Part shown: one piece after another, positions 1 through 8,815 of the stretch | How positions within the stretch are numbered: the stretch's first letter is position 1 | How the letters are laid out: each line of letters begins with the position of its first letter | Source of the DNA: UBA6059 sp964351595 | GTDB taxonomy: Bacteria; Bacteroidota; Bacteroidia; Cytophagales; Cyclobacteriaceae | Length of the DNA stretch: 64,000 bases | NCBI GenBank assembly: GCA_964351595.1 | Contig: CAYGOT010000002.1 | Location: forward strand, 62,001 to 126,000 | Direction of reading: 5' to 3' | Position numbers and translations under genes: made by a program | The notes under the pieces: generated by a model | The model's input: only the letters and a program-made list of their open reading frames with translations | Databases searched by the model: none | What the model was told of the DNA's origin: nothing

Positions 1-2
1 GC

Positions 3-977
3 ATGATTTCCTTATACATGTTGATATCATTCTTCCAAAAGCCTAATAAGATTCATCTCCTAGTAGCTTCAGCATTATTCATTTCTATATCCTTATCTTT
101 TAAACTTATTACAGTTTTTCTAGTGCCATGCTTTTTGATCTTGATTTTTATAAAAATTAAAAAACTTCGCACAGGTGTTCAACAAGGAATAATTTGGTTG
201 TCAATTATATCCAGTCTGATCATAGGTATGTTTGTAACATCAGGTATGGTAACAGAGCTTGACCAGCTTGTCCATCATTTCGATAATGATGTTAGGAGCA
301 AATATAGCTTGCTCACCAATCTCAAAAGAGTAAGTTCATTCTACTTAAGCAATTGGCATTTACTACCCTTTATCTTGGTCAATATATATTACTGGAATAA
401 CTCTAAAACTAAACTAGTTTTTGCTCTGATTATTTGTACTACCATAGTATTGCTAATTCATCATCCCATTCAAAAGCATTATATCACTCTTATTGCGGTC
501 CCTATGGTTGCTTTGGCAGCAGAAGGAATAGATCAGCTATTAAATAAAACAAGATTTAATAATACTCTCATAGCTTCGGCGGTAATTCTTATTCTATTTT
601 CCGTTCATATGATAAATCAAAACTCTTTCTTTCAATCAAAAAGGGTTATTGAGCTAAAGCTGGTTCAAGAAATCAAACAGAATAATGATCAAAGCACCCC
701 ATTTTTTACCGACTTACCTAGATATGCTTTCGAGGCTGGGTTAGAGGTTTATCCTGAAATTGCTGTAATCAGTGGAAAGAGATTTAAATCAGGAAATCTC
801 ACCAGCATAAAAATGAATGATCTACTGCTAAGGTACGCCCCGAACCATATCTTAATCCGGCGATTTCGAGACAAAAAACGTGGGTTTTATTATGGCGAAT
901 TTAATAACTCATTGAGCAAAAAATTCAATAAAACCAGCTTCAGGGGGTATTTGATTAAAAACAAGACCCCATATTAA
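3..977 (+). CDS. GT39/ArnT-like membrane glycosyltransferase, C-terminal part (5' end outside window)
   Basis: The frame is open to the left edge, so the 324 visible residues are probably the C-terminal half of a longer protein. Five or six hydrophobic segments are followed by a soluble tail of about 110 residues. The segment with HHPIQKHYITLIAVP resembles the late membrane region of GT-C glycosyltransferases (dolichyl-phosphate mannosyltransferase/ArnT type), which use a polyprenyl-phosphate sugar at the outer face of the inner membrane. The first two thirds of those enzymes, with the DE or DD catalytic loop, would lie off the window. The last 29 codons and the 3' flank are repeated about 1.1 kb downstream as a gene remnant. 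The sulfotransferase that follows is co-oriented. The GT-C fold is likely; donor and acceptor are unknown. Confidence 0.7.
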   Translation: MISLYMLISFFQKPNKIHLLVASALFISISLSFKLITVFLVPCFLILIFIKIKKLRTGVQQGIIWLSIISSLIIGMFVTSGMVTELDQLVHHFDNDVRSKYSLLTNLKRVSSFYLSNWHLLPFILVNIYYWNNSKTKLVFALIICTTIVLLIHHPIQKHYITLIAVPMVALAAEGIDQLLNKTRFNNTLIASAVILILFSVHMINQNSFFQSKRVIELKLVQEIKQNNDQSTPFFTDLPRYAFEAGLEVYPEIAVISGKRFKSGNLTSIKMNDLLLRYAPNHILIRRFRDKKRGFYYGEFNNSLSKKFNKTSFRGYLIKNKTPY

Positions 978-1008
978 ACCCCTCTTCCTTTCCACAATTT
1001 AAGAGCAA
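948..1008 (+). repeat. 61-bp direct repeat, copy A
   Basis: It matches 2042-2102 at 60 of 61 positions, with a constant offset of 1094 bp. The copy spans the last codons of the first glycosyltransferase and 31 bp of its 3' flank. Weaker ungapped similarity extends left to 892 (against 1986). Confidence 0.9.
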
Positions 1009-1125
1009 CGTATTACCCGATCTTGGGAAAGAAATTAGTCAAATCATGCTTAACCTAGCCGATTAAATTCTAAATTGATAATTAGTGCTGAGCTAAAATC
1101 AATTCTTAAATTGCTAATTACGAAT

Positions 1126-1746
1126 ATGAAAAAGTCAGACAAACATAGACATTCATTTTATCATGAAGGATTCAAAAACCTAATCTTTGTCCATATAACC
1201 AAGAATGCCGGAACGAGCATTAGACATAGCATGGGATTTAACAGACCAAGTGAATCTTATCAAAAAAGGAAACACCTAACTGCTCAAATGATAATTGATG
1301 AAATTGGCGAAGCTGCTTGGCAAAATGCGTATAAGTTTGCCTTTGTGAGAAACCCCTGGGCAAGAATGGTTTCACTATATCAATTCCAAAAAGCCAAAAA
1401 CAAAAACCCATTCTTTCATCAAAATGATGATATCTCATTTAAAAATTGGATTATCACCAAATACCATGATAAATCAAATCGCGAACTTCTTAATAGAAAA
1501 ACGCAAACGGAATGGCTGGTTGATAACCACGGTCAGATCTCTATTGATTTTGTAGGGAGATTTGAAAATATTGTGCATGACTTCAATACATTGAAGTCTC
1601 TTTTTCAAGCTAATTGGCAATTAAAATATAAGAATAGCTCAAAGTCCTCAAGTGATTTCTATAGACCATGGTACGACGCACATACTAGTAAATTAGTTCA
1701 GGAATACTTTAAAGAAGATATTGAGAATTTTGATTACCAGTGGTAA
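1126..1746 (+). CDS. Sulfotransferase (sulfotransferase family 2-like)
   Basis: The product is a cytoplasmic PAPS-dependent sulfotransferase of about 206 residues, expected to sulfate a carbohydrate. The FVHITKNAGTSIR segment is the 5'-phosphosulfate loop, and FVRNPWARMVSLYQ is the 3'-phosphate-binding segment with the conserved RNP and Ser. A TTG at 1075 would add 17 residues; I chose the ATG at 1126 because the extra residues have no counterpart in the paralogue at 5480-6133, which is alike through both PAPS motifs. It sits between glycosyltransferase genes, so the substrate is probably the surface polymer or its lipid-linked precursor. No Shine-Dalgarno is seen. Family assignment is firm; the substrate is inferred. 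Confidence 0.85.
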   Translation: MKKSDKHRHSFYHEGFKNLIFVHITKNAGTSIRHSMGFNRPSESYQKRKHLTAQMIIDEIGEAAWQNAYKFAFVRNPWARMVSLYQFQKAKNKNPFFHQNDDISFKNWIITKYHDKSNRELLNRKTQTEWLVDNHGQISIDFVGRFENIVHDFNTLKSLFQANWQLKYKNSSKSSSDFYRPWYDAHTSKLVQEYFKEDIENFDYQW

Positions 1747-1807
1747 TCTGCAATCAAATGAAGAGTGAAGTATTGTAATCAGTTGTTTTCTAATCATTTT
1801 ACGTTTG

Positions 1808-1985
1808 TTAGAAAGGTTTTGAGTACAATCTATGAGCCCCATGATTTCTTAAAATCTTATAGCCGTTAGCACTAATTATTTTTTGAATTGCTCCTGTTAA
1901 TACTCTTTTTCTTAACACTAATACAGCGCTCCTATTTGATGTTAACAACTCTCGATAAACCTCATCTTCCAATTCAAAATCATTA
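1808..1985 (-). pseudogene. Truncated 3' end of a glycosyltransferase gene
   Basis: On the minus strand this stretch reads as about 58 residues ending AHRLYSKPF. It resembles the C-terminal soluble tail of the neighbouring GT39-like proteins, with a beta-strand of the ALVLRKR type, a helix, then a Y-x-L/I-Y ending. There is no sensible start: upstream codons run straight into sequence belonging to a different, plus-strand gene tail at 1986. It is best read as a remnant whose 5' part was lost. The similarity is weak and judged by eye, so a short orphan gene is not excluded. Confidence 0.45.
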
Positions 1986-2072
1986 ATGGCGAATTTAATA
2001 ACACATTGCATCGTAAATTTAACATAAGTGGCTTCTCTGGTTATTTGATTAAAAATAAGACCCCATATTAAA
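1986..2072 (+). pseudogene. Remnant of the 3' end of a paralogue of the first glycosyltransferase
   Basis: Read on the plus strand, the last 27 codons give GEFNNTLHRKF and then GYLIKNKTPY before a TAA. The intact gene ending at 977 reads GEFNNSLSKKF and GYLIKNKTPY. The two copies align without gaps at an offset of 1094 bp. Changes in the coding part are partly silent or conservative, so this was once a functional diverged paralogue. The 3' flank is nearly identical, which points to recombination or conversion there. Everything upstream of this tail is gone. Confidence 0.75.
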
Positions 2073-2102
2073 CCCCTCTTCCTTTCCACAATTTAAGAGC
2101 AA
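2042..2102 (+). repeat. 61-bp direct repeat, copy B
   Basis: Partner of 948-1008, differing at one base (C in copy A, T here at 2057). It covers the end of the gene remnant and its 3' flank. Confidence 0.9.
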
Positions 2103-2123
2103 AATGGCCGACAACTAAAAGCA

Positions 2124-3653
2124 TCAATTCGAAATGGAATAAATATCGTACTGTCTCGATTTACCCAACTTTTTAAGGCCATTTATCTTCAACTCTTTGA
2201 TGATCCTATCTCTATAAGGAGAATGTTGATGTGTCCTACCACTTGAATTGATGAAGAATACTTTGTCCTTGCTCTCACTGATCACATCAGCACAATATTG
2301 ATCGTAAATGAAATATAAGTTGTCGTAAGGGTTATGATATATAAAAGGTCTCATATATTCTCCATAGCGTGACACAAATACTACGTCTCTCGCCTCAATA
2401 TGCTCTGGATAAATTGATTCATTGAAAAAGGCTTTTAGACGCATAGATTTAGAAATCAATGCACTGTCAATAATAAATACCAAATAAACAATGGTACCGA
2501 CTATTAACACATATTTTGAAATCCCCGTCCTACTTAATGTGCTAAGAATGACCAGAGCCAACAAGATATAAGGCAAATACAAATAACCATACCAAATTTT
2601 ATCTCCAGGAGATATAATGACAATAAACAGGTGAGTTAATAACGAAATAAGTGCCAGAATCAATATATCTCGATGTACGCTCAATTTTTTAAAGAATTGG
2701 TTTTCATGATAGGCTCCAATAACTACGATTACAACAACCATCATTATTATCGGCCATGTTAAAGTATATCTATAAAGAAGTTCAACAGCATCAATTAGCT
2801 CTTCAGGCCTGAGCCAATAGAGATCAACGATTTTTTTTGTTATTCCGCCAGAATATCCATCACCAAATGCATCTTTTAATGTGGGAGGATATACGATTAT
2901 CGCCATGAATGCCGCAAACAAAGAACTTAATGCATATTGAAAAATTTTAAAATAACGTCCATTAAGGCAATTAATCATAAATACCCAAAGTCCCAAAAGC
3001 GCAACAAATATATAGCCGTAGTAATGAGACAAGTATAAAAGAAGACAAATGAAAGCATAAGAGAAAATATCAACCCGGGATAACCTTGACTTATTATCAC
3101 TTCTCGTAATGAGAAGAACAAGTAATTGTGACAACACCAACTGTAGTTCATAGGATTTATGTAACAGCGACATTTGGATGAAGCTAAGGTTTACACTAAA
3201 CCATATCGTCCCAATTAAACTGTGTAATTGAGGTATTTTTTGATGGCGCATAATAAGAAAGAACAGAATTGCATTAAGTGCAGCTAAAATGAGATTCAAA
3301 GCATATGCATGATTATAAGCAGCTTCTCCAGATCGGTTCAAAGATTGAATAGTGTGGAGGATTGCGTAATATAACGGTGGATGATTACTTGCACTCAAGT
3401 CCTTCCAAAGTAGACCGAAGTTGAAATTCTCATTGAGCGAAAAAAAGTTATTATACAGTGTTTGTGCATCAATCTGCTCGCATTGATGGTCTTCCATAAA
3501 TTTAGCCCCACTAACAAAATTTAGTGATGTCTTTTGATGTGTAGAATAGCACCCATTAGCACATGTCTGCGTGTTTGATATTAACGCTAACCTGATGATC
3601 AGCCCTAATATCAAGATGCCTAATAAAAGTAGTACTTCTAGTCTTTTGCTCAT
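2124..3653 (-). CDS. GT39/ArnT-like membrane glycosyltransferase
   Basis: This 509-residue integral membrane protein has an N-terminal signal-anchor helix, a periplasmic loop of about 75 residues containing SNHPPLYYAILH, roughly ten further membrane segments, and a soluble C-terminal tail of about 100 residues. The N-H-P-P-L-Y-Y motif is the usual post-loop signature of GT39/ArnT-type GT-C enzymes, which move sugars from polyprenyl phosphate on the outer face of the inner membrane. The next gene on the same strand, 3820-5355, is a paralogue with the same layout, including an N-terminal motif around YSTHQKTSLN against YSSHLKTSLN. They probably arose by tandem duplication and add different residues to the same glycan. 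Donor and acceptor are unknown. Confidence 0.8.
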   Translation of the reverse strand: MSKRLEVLLLLGILILGLIIRLALISNTQTCANGCYSTHQKTSLNFVSGAKFMEDHQCEQIDAQTLYNNFFSLNENFNFGLLWKDLSASNHPPLYYAILHTIQSLNRSGEAAYNHAYALNLILAALNAILFFLIMRHQKIPQLHSLIGTIWFSVNLSFIQMSLLHKSYELQLVLSQLLVLLITRSDNKSRLSRVDIFSYAFICLLLYLSHYYGYIFVALLGLWVFMINCLNGRYFKIFQYALSSLFAAFMAIIVYPPTLKDAFGDGYSGGITKKIVDLYWLRPEELIDAVELLYRYTLTWPIIMMVVVIVVIGAYHENQFFKKLSVHRDILILALISLLTHLFIVIISPGDKIWYGYLYLPYILLALVILSTLSRTGISKYVLIVGTIVYLVFIIDSALISKSMRLKAFFNESIYPEHIEARDVVFVSRYGEYMRPFIYHNPYDNLYFIYDQYCADVISESKDKVFFINSSGRTHQHSPYRDRIIKELKINGLKKLGKSRQYDIYSISN

Positions 3654-3819
3654 GTTCTGTGAAAATACACCATCGAGTTGAACCCAAGTTGTTGGGAATT
3701 CAAACGATACAGAAGATCAAGTGATCAGGAACTATATTGTTGAATCGTTCAATCCACGAATACTTGAAAATAGTTCTTCTTCACCTGCTGCTCTTGTTTT
3801 ATAAGGTGTCTACCATCCT

Positions 3820-5355
3820 CTATGGTAGTTTAAAAAATATGTAACTTCTTCTACTTTCAAAATACTGAACAAAACCTTGACTCATGAGGTAATGCATCAC
3901 CTCCTTATGGCGTTTAGCCCTTCCTTTTTCATTTATTATGAACGTAATATTGGACAAATCATCTAATAAGGATGGATCAAAATTATGATGTACCAAAGCA
4001 AATTCCTCAAAAGGGTTGTTAAAAACATAAGTCCTCATTGGTTCATTGAATCTGGACACAAAAACTGCCCTCTCTATCCTTAGGTCAGGACTTGGATAAA
4101 GCTCTTTATCCCTATAAGTCTGGAGCTTTTTTGATAGGTCTGAATAAAAAAGACCTATAGCGGCCCAACCGACTACAATCGATATTACACCGATATAAAC
4201 AACTCTAGATTTTGCCATTGGGACGGATAATACATAAATGCTTATTAGAATAAAGTAGGGAAGAAAGACTATCGCATATCTGAGTTTAACACTTGGCGAA
4301 ATCACCAAAGTTACAAGCGCAAACAATATACTGGATGAGCAAAGAATAAGTAGAAATTTACCTGATTTCTCTCTACAGTTCTTCAATACATCCGTTCTGT
4401 AAATCAAAGCAATAACGATGATTGCTAAAAGTAGATAAACTGGTAAAAGTTTCTGGTTTAGTGTCCAAAGTGTATCAACTATTCTATCAATATCAAAAAA
4501 TGCACCTGTTTTCAAGTCAGTCGAAATACTCTTCGATTTTCCATCACCCATCAAATGGTCAAGCATAAAAGGAAAAGTCATAATGACTATTAATGCAGAT
4601 GCGAAAGTAGTCACACCATAATATATCACTCTTTGAATATGCATTTTTATACTAACGTAATAGATTAGTATAACTGCCCCAATCATAAAAATGAAAAGAA
4701 ATGAGAAATAGTGAAGCAGATAAAGAATACAACAAAAAAATCCATACCATACATAGTCACTCCATTTCAAGGTGTCCTTCATCGAATGCTCATATACCAG
4801 TAGGACCAAGGCTATTGAAAACAACAATTGTAATTCATAGGCTTTATGACTTAATGCATTTTGAATGAAGCTAAAACTCAACGAAAACCACAATGCTCCC
4901 AGCAAAGTGGCCTTTTCCCCTACCGAAAATCTTCTTAGCATTCGGATAAATAGTAAGATTGAGATGGCAAATGTCAATAAATTCAAAACGTAAGCACCTA
5001 TGAAGAATGGCCTGCCATTTGATTTAAGCGACTGAAATGTGTGTAGGAGATAATAATATAGGGGTGGATGATTACTCCTTGCCAACTCGGAGTATAATTG
5101 CGTATAATTGAACGGAGAGTTTAATTTAAAAAAAGCATCAAACAACTCCTGCTTTTTATACCATTTGCTACCGTCACTGGAGCGGAATTCATCGAGTGAC
5201 CAGATATAGTTTAAAGAAGTTTTTAGGTGCGATGAATAAGAATCATTTGGTGCATACTTAGTTACTGAAATGAAGTAGGCCCTGATGCAGACAGATAAGA
5301 CGATTATAAAAAAAATTAGGCTATAATACGTAGATTTTGATAAATTTTCATTCAT
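3820..5355 (-). CDS. GT39/ArnT-like membrane glycosyltransferase (paralogue)
   Basis: A GT-C-type membrane protein of 511 residues from the ATG at 5353-5355; an upstream start at 5388 would add 11 residues without family support. The first periplasmic loop carries SNHPPLYYYLLHTFQSL, followed by about ten transmembrane helices and a soluble tail in which RAVFVSRFNEPMR parallels VVFVSRYGEYMR of the neighbour at 2124-3653. The gap of 166 bp between the two genes contains no open frame or obvious hairpin. Its upstream side diverges from the second sulfotransferase gene at 5480, so a shared promoter region lies in 5356-5479. The role is inferred as glycan assembly at the outer face of the inner membrane. 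Confidence 0.8.
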   Translation of the reverse strand: MNENLSKSTYYSLIFFIIVLSVCIRAYFISVTKYAPNDSYSSHLKTSLNYIWSLDEFRSSDGSKWYKKQELFDAFFKLNSPFNYTQLYSELARSNHPPLYYYLLHTFQSLKSNGRPFFIGAYVLNLLTFAISILLFIRMLRRFSVGEKATLLGALWFSLSFSFIQNALSHKAYELQLLFSIALVLLVYEHSMKDTLKWSDYVWYGFFCCILYLLHYFSFLFIFMIGAVILIYYVSIKMHIQRVIYYGVTTFASALIVIMTFPFMLDHLMGDGKSKSISTDLKTGAFFDIDRIVDTLWTLNQKLLPVYLLLAIIVIALIYRTDVLKNCREKSGKFLLILCSSSILFALVTLVISPSVKLRYAIVFLPYFILISIYVLSVPMAKSRVVYIGVISIVVGWAAIGLFYSDLSKKLQTYRDKELYPSPDLRIERAVFVSRFNEPMRTYVFNNPFEEFALVHHNFDPSLLDDLSNITFIINEKGRAKRHKEVMHYLMSQGFVQYFESRRSYIFFKLP

Positions 5356-5479
5356 GATCTTTACTTTAAGAACATAAGTGAATTCCATTTAGCATTGCAT
5401 GATCCATATGTCTCAATTTAATCTCTAACGTGCAATAAACGCCCAGTTGCAAGAATACATGAAATCAAATTAACATAAA

Positions 5480-6133
5480 TTGGACACATTAAAAGAATCA
5501 AACTTGGGTGAGGGCTACTCGTTCAGACATAAGACATTAAGTGACCTTATTTTCGTCCATATTACAAAGACAGGAGGAACAAGTATCAGAAAATCAATGG
5601 GCTTCAACAAAGTAAGTGATCAAAATGCAGACCGCAAGCATTACTCCGTCAAAATGATTATTGAGAAAATTGGGAAAACTCAATGGGAGTCTAGCTATAA
5701 GTTCGCCTTTGTAAGAAACCCATGGGCCAGAGTTGTTTCATTATACCAGTTTCAAAAGTTTCATTTTGAAAGAGGGAGTCAGCTGAACGTTTTTTTTAAA
5801 AGAAGTCAAAATAATAGCTTCAATGATTGGGTGAGACATTTTTACTCTACGAATAACCATGAGAGCAGAAACATTCTCAATAAATTAACTCAAAAACAAT
5901 GGCTCGTAGATGATACCGGCAAAGTCGATTTAAATTTCATCGGACGCTATGAAACTCTAGAGACTGATTTTATTTATCTATCAAAGCTTTTCAAGACGAA
6001 ATGGAACTTGCAGAAAAAGAATACTTCTCCACTTAGTTCTGATAATTATCATACATGGTACAATTCCGATTCGAGAAAACTAGTCTCAAACTACTTTCAT
6101 GAAGACATTGACTATTTCAAATACACCTATTAA
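5480..6133 (+). CDS. Sulfotransferase (paralogue of 1126-1746)
   Basis: A PAPS-dependent sulfotransferase of about 217 residues. FVHITKTGGTSIRKSMGF is the 5'-phosphosulfate loop and FAFVRNPWARVVSLYQFQ the 3'-phosphate segment; both are almost identical to the other sulfotransferase, and similarity continues to the ends (YHTWYNSDSRKLV against YRPWYDAHTSKLV). The only starts ahead of the first motif are TTG codons; 5480 is the longest plausible and 5504 a possible alternative. No ATG is available, so the exact start is uncertain. Two sulfotransferases in one locus suggest sulfation at two different positions or sugars of the polymer. Confidence 0.83.
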   Translation: MDTLKESNLGEGYSFRHKTLSDLIFVHITKTGGTSIRKSMGFNKVSDQNADRKHYSVKMIIEKIGKTQWESSYKFAFVRNPWARVVSLYQFQKFHFERGSQLNVFFKRSQNNSFNDWVRHFYSTNNHESRNILNKLTQKQWLVDDTGKVDLNFIGRYETLETDFIYLSKLFKTKWNLQKKNTSPLSSDNYHTWYNSDSRKLVSNYFHEDIDYFKYTY

Positions 6134-6250
6134 TTCTTTTCTTTCTTACTTCATGCGGTCACAGTTAAGGTCTACCTTACGTATATTAACGCTACAGGCT
6201 TCTTTCATATGGATTAATCCTAGCAATAAACAATCATCGATACAGTAACT

Positions 6251-7381
6251 ATGAGGGACAACACTGCGAGAAAAACAACTTTCCTCAATAGGCGACTGAG
6301 TGTAATAAACCCAGATAATAGAAAGCTCGAGCCAACCGAAATCAAGCGAAACCTATTCATACTCCCAAGACAAAGAGGAGATGGTGTTGGTGTACAATTT
6401 CTTCAACGCGTAAGTCTAATGTACTTGGCAGAGATACTGGGAGGTACATATGTTCATCTCCCATTTGTTCATCTCCAACATAAGCCGGACAAGTTCAGTA
6501 GGTATAATTGGACACAAAGATGGGAGGATTATTTTAACCTTGGATCCAATGAAGTCGCATTGAGCGATTTCGTGACAAATTCTGACATTCCAAACGACCA
6601 ATATACGCAATTAAAGGAGTGGGTAACTGGCATTAACAAGAATTCACCCAAAACTGAGGAAAAGAACAATGAGCTGTGGGAGATTCTAACATCGAATCGT
6701 CCGATGACTAGTCAATCTGGATTATATGTTGTTGATCTGGAGATGCTTAGGAAAGCAAAGAGTTTTACTCATTTTCCAGATGGAAATTTTTTAAACAGAA
6801 TAAGACAAAAATTTAACCCTTCGCCAAAGAGCGTACCTGTAGGACCAAGTGGCGAGAATAGAATTAGAGTGGTAATACATATTCGGCGCGGCGATATTAT
6901 GGATTTGAAGAAGCAAGCCCATACGGCTAAATATGTTGATGAAGCATTTTATTGTTTATTAATTCATCAATTGAACCACAAGCTTTCGGAGTTAGGTGTT
7001 AAACTAAAATTTGTAATTATTACCAACGGGAATACATCAGACTTCCCTTCTTTTTCCTTTAAGTCTGAAAAGTTAGCAGATTTGATTACGTCAAATGGTT
7101 CCAAGGTGAACAATATTATATTTCATTTAGATACAAGTCCATTTAGATCTTTCACTCTACTGCAACAGGCACAGGTACTGATACCTTCAAAGAGTGCCTT
7201 TAGTATTTCGGCTAGCCTTTTGAACGAAAACGTAGTTTTGCACTATGATGAGATGTTGGACTTTCCGCTAGGAGATTTATTCATTGATGCCTTTAAGAAG
7301 GATCCGAAGCATATTTTTATAAATCAAGATGGCTTGGGTGATGATACTGCCAAAAGAATCGTCAAAATGATTTATGGCTAG
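6251..7381 (+). CDS. Fucosyltransferase-like glycosyltransferase (HxRRGD motif, GT11/GT23-type)
   Basis: A soluble protein of 376 residues with no signal peptide. VVIHIRRGDIMDL near residue 210 matches the H-x-R-R-G-D loop that binds the GDP moiety in GT11, GT23 and related GT-B fucosyltransferases. Later features fit the same fold: FVIITNG, a D-T-S-P-F-R-S-F-T stretch, and IPSKSAFSISASLL, which resembles the S-x-S-x-F-S nucleotide-sugar motif. The N-terminal LPRQRGDGVGVQFLQRVSLMYLAE is like the N-x-G-N-Q entry of that fold. The enzyme probably transfers L-fucose or L-galactose from its GDP form. The GDP-mannose 3,5-epimerase gene at 8816-9796 could supply GDP-L-galactose. Fold assignment is moderate; the exact family number is uncertain. 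Confidence 0.65.
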   Translation: MRDNTARKTTFLNRRLSVINPDNRKLEPTEIKRNLFILPRQRGDGVGVQFLQRVSLMYLAEILGGTYVHLPFVHLQHKPDKFSRYNWTQRWEDYFNLGSNEVALSDFVTNSDIPNDQYTQLKEWVTGINKNSPKTEEKNNELWEILTSNRPMTSQSGLYVVDLEMLRKAKSFTHFPDGNFLNRIRQKFNPSPKSVPVGPSGENRIRVVIHIRRGDIMDLKKQAHTAKYVDEAFYCLLIHQLNHKLSELGVKLKFVIITNGNTSDFPSFSFKSEKLADLITSNGSKVNNIIFHLDTSPFRSFTLLQQAQVLIPSKSAFSISASLLNENVVLHYDEMLDFPLGDLFIDAFKKDPKHIFINQDGLGDDTAKRIVKMIYG

Positions 7382-7419
7382 CAGTATTACTTTCTCGCAT
7401 CAAAACAGTCGGTAAGCAT

Positions 7420-8505
7420 TCAAGACTTAGTTAGTAATGCCGTAGTTAAGCGGGCGTTTTTCAACCACCCCCATTCCTCTTTGTCGAAAACCTTTTCCAC
7501 ACCTTTGGCAATTAGTTGATCATTGATCACCTCATTCATGAATTTTGTTAACTCAACCGGAGTTTCAAAATAATAAGCATATTCACCCCCCACCTCTCTC
7601 AAACTAGAATTATTAGCCACAGCGCATCTAGCCCCACAGGCCAAGGCCTCCAATAATGGAAGTCCAAAACCCTCAAGGTGAGATGATAAAGCAAACGCAG
7701 CGCACATCGTGTAAAAAACTGGAAGTTCCTCTTTCAGCACATGCCCTGTAATAATTATATCGTTGCTGAATCTACTCTCCTTGATCTTAGTCATTAGTTC
7801 CGAAGCTTTCCAACCTTCTTTACCCACTAGTACGAGTTGTACCTTCTCCATTGACCGTTCTCTAAACCGTAAGAAGGCATCAACGAGCAACTCAATGTTC
7901 TTGCGCGGCTGTATAGTTCCGACATGCAGAAAATAAGGCTGCTGGACACCATACCTGGCTAGCACCTCTGAGTTAATAGTGGGCTTAAACATATCCTCTA
8001 CTCCTAGATGGATTACTGATATTTTATTGTCAGAGACTTTGAAAAACTTCTGCACATCCCTTTTCGTGGATTCTGAGACGGTGATCAATTGATCTGCTCT
8101 TTTGATAATGCCAGGGAGCAACAATCTCTCGGCCATTCGGTTAATCCAGGTGTAGTGTTGTGGATAAATAAAGGTCGATAAATCATGGATTACCGTCACT
8201 CTTTTCACTCCTTTTGGAAGAAAAAATGGTCCCATGTGAGTAGTCTCCAGTACCACGTCCGGATTTAGAAATCTAATTTTTTTAGGTACCTGATAAAACT
8301 TTCTTAAAAAGAATTTTCCAGGATACTTTGTATAAGGAACAGAGACGAATTTGACATTCCTATCATGATCAGAGCGTTTATGATTTATGATAAAATACTC
8401 ATTTTTACTATCGACCTCAGGTAAGTTCCGCACCAAATTATCTGCATAGGTTTTCATTCCACCCAAGCCGGTATCCATGACATCCGCAATTATCGCTATT
8501 CTCAT
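7420..8505 (-). CDS. Glycosyltransferase family 4 (GT-B)
   Basis: A cytoplasmic GT4 enzyme of 361 residues. The N-terminal domain opens with MRIAIIADVMDTGLGGMKTY, the glycine-rich acceptor-side loop. VTVIHDLSTFIYP and ADQLITVSESTKRDV are typical of the mid-domain. The C-terminal donor domain starts at FLHVGTIQPRKNIELLVDAF, and SSHLEGFGLPLLEALACG is the E-x7-E nucleotide-sugar signature. Such enzymes add mannose, rhamnose, glucose or galactose to lipid-linked or polymer acceptors from NDP-sugars. It is transcribed towards the HxRRGD glycosyltransferase, convergent with a gap of 38 bp. Confidence 0.88.
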   Translation of the reverse strand: MRIAIIADVMDTGLGGMKTYADNLVRNLPEVDSKNEYFIINHKRSDHDRNVKFVSVPYTKYPGKFFLRKFYQVPKKIRFLNPDVVLETTHMGPFFLPKGVKRVTVIHDLSTFIYPQHYTWINRMAERLLLPGIIKRADQLITVSESTKRDVQKFFKVSDNKISVIHLGVEDMFKPTINSEVLARYGVQQPYFLHVGTIQPRKNIELLVDAFLRFRERSMEKVQLVLVGKEGWKASELMTKIKESRFSNDIIITGHVLKEELPVFYTMCAAFALSSHLEGFGLPLLEALACGARCAVANNSSLREVGGEYAYYFETPVELTKFMNEVINDQLIAKGVEKVFDKEEWGWLKNARLTTALLTKS

Positions 8506-8815
8506 TTATGTCAATCTTATTGAAAATTGGGGAATAGTTCCATTATAGGCCACATTTAACTCGTAATGAACCTTATTGTCCAAAACAACATAGTGAATGG
8601 CCTATATCGACATGTCGAGATTCTGTTATGGACATAAATGTGCAGTTACTTGGCCTTACATCAAAACTTTTAGCAATAACAAAAACGTATAACAGACTCA
8701 CACAATCATTGTCAATCACCAGACTTAGACTAATGGAAATATCGAGTTTTAGGATTAATTGTATCCGTTCGTTCTTTAATTGAAAAAATGTATTATCGGA
8801 ACGTCAAAGTTATAT
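8506..8815. other. 310-bp intergenic stretch
   Basis: A+T-rich sequence between two minus-strand genes. I see no open frame of note, no strong hairpin and no repeat. It may carry the promoter of the GT4 gene. Confidence 0.5.

Noticed and set aside
1075..1125. TTG start for the first sulfotransferase
   Set aside because: The added 17 residues are not matched in the paralogue, and an ATG is available at 1126.
1808..2089. A 93-codon minus-strand open frame that could be taken as one gene
   Set aside because: Its N-terminal third is the reverse strand of a plus-strand transferase tail duplicated at 892-977, so the frame is a chimera of two remnants.
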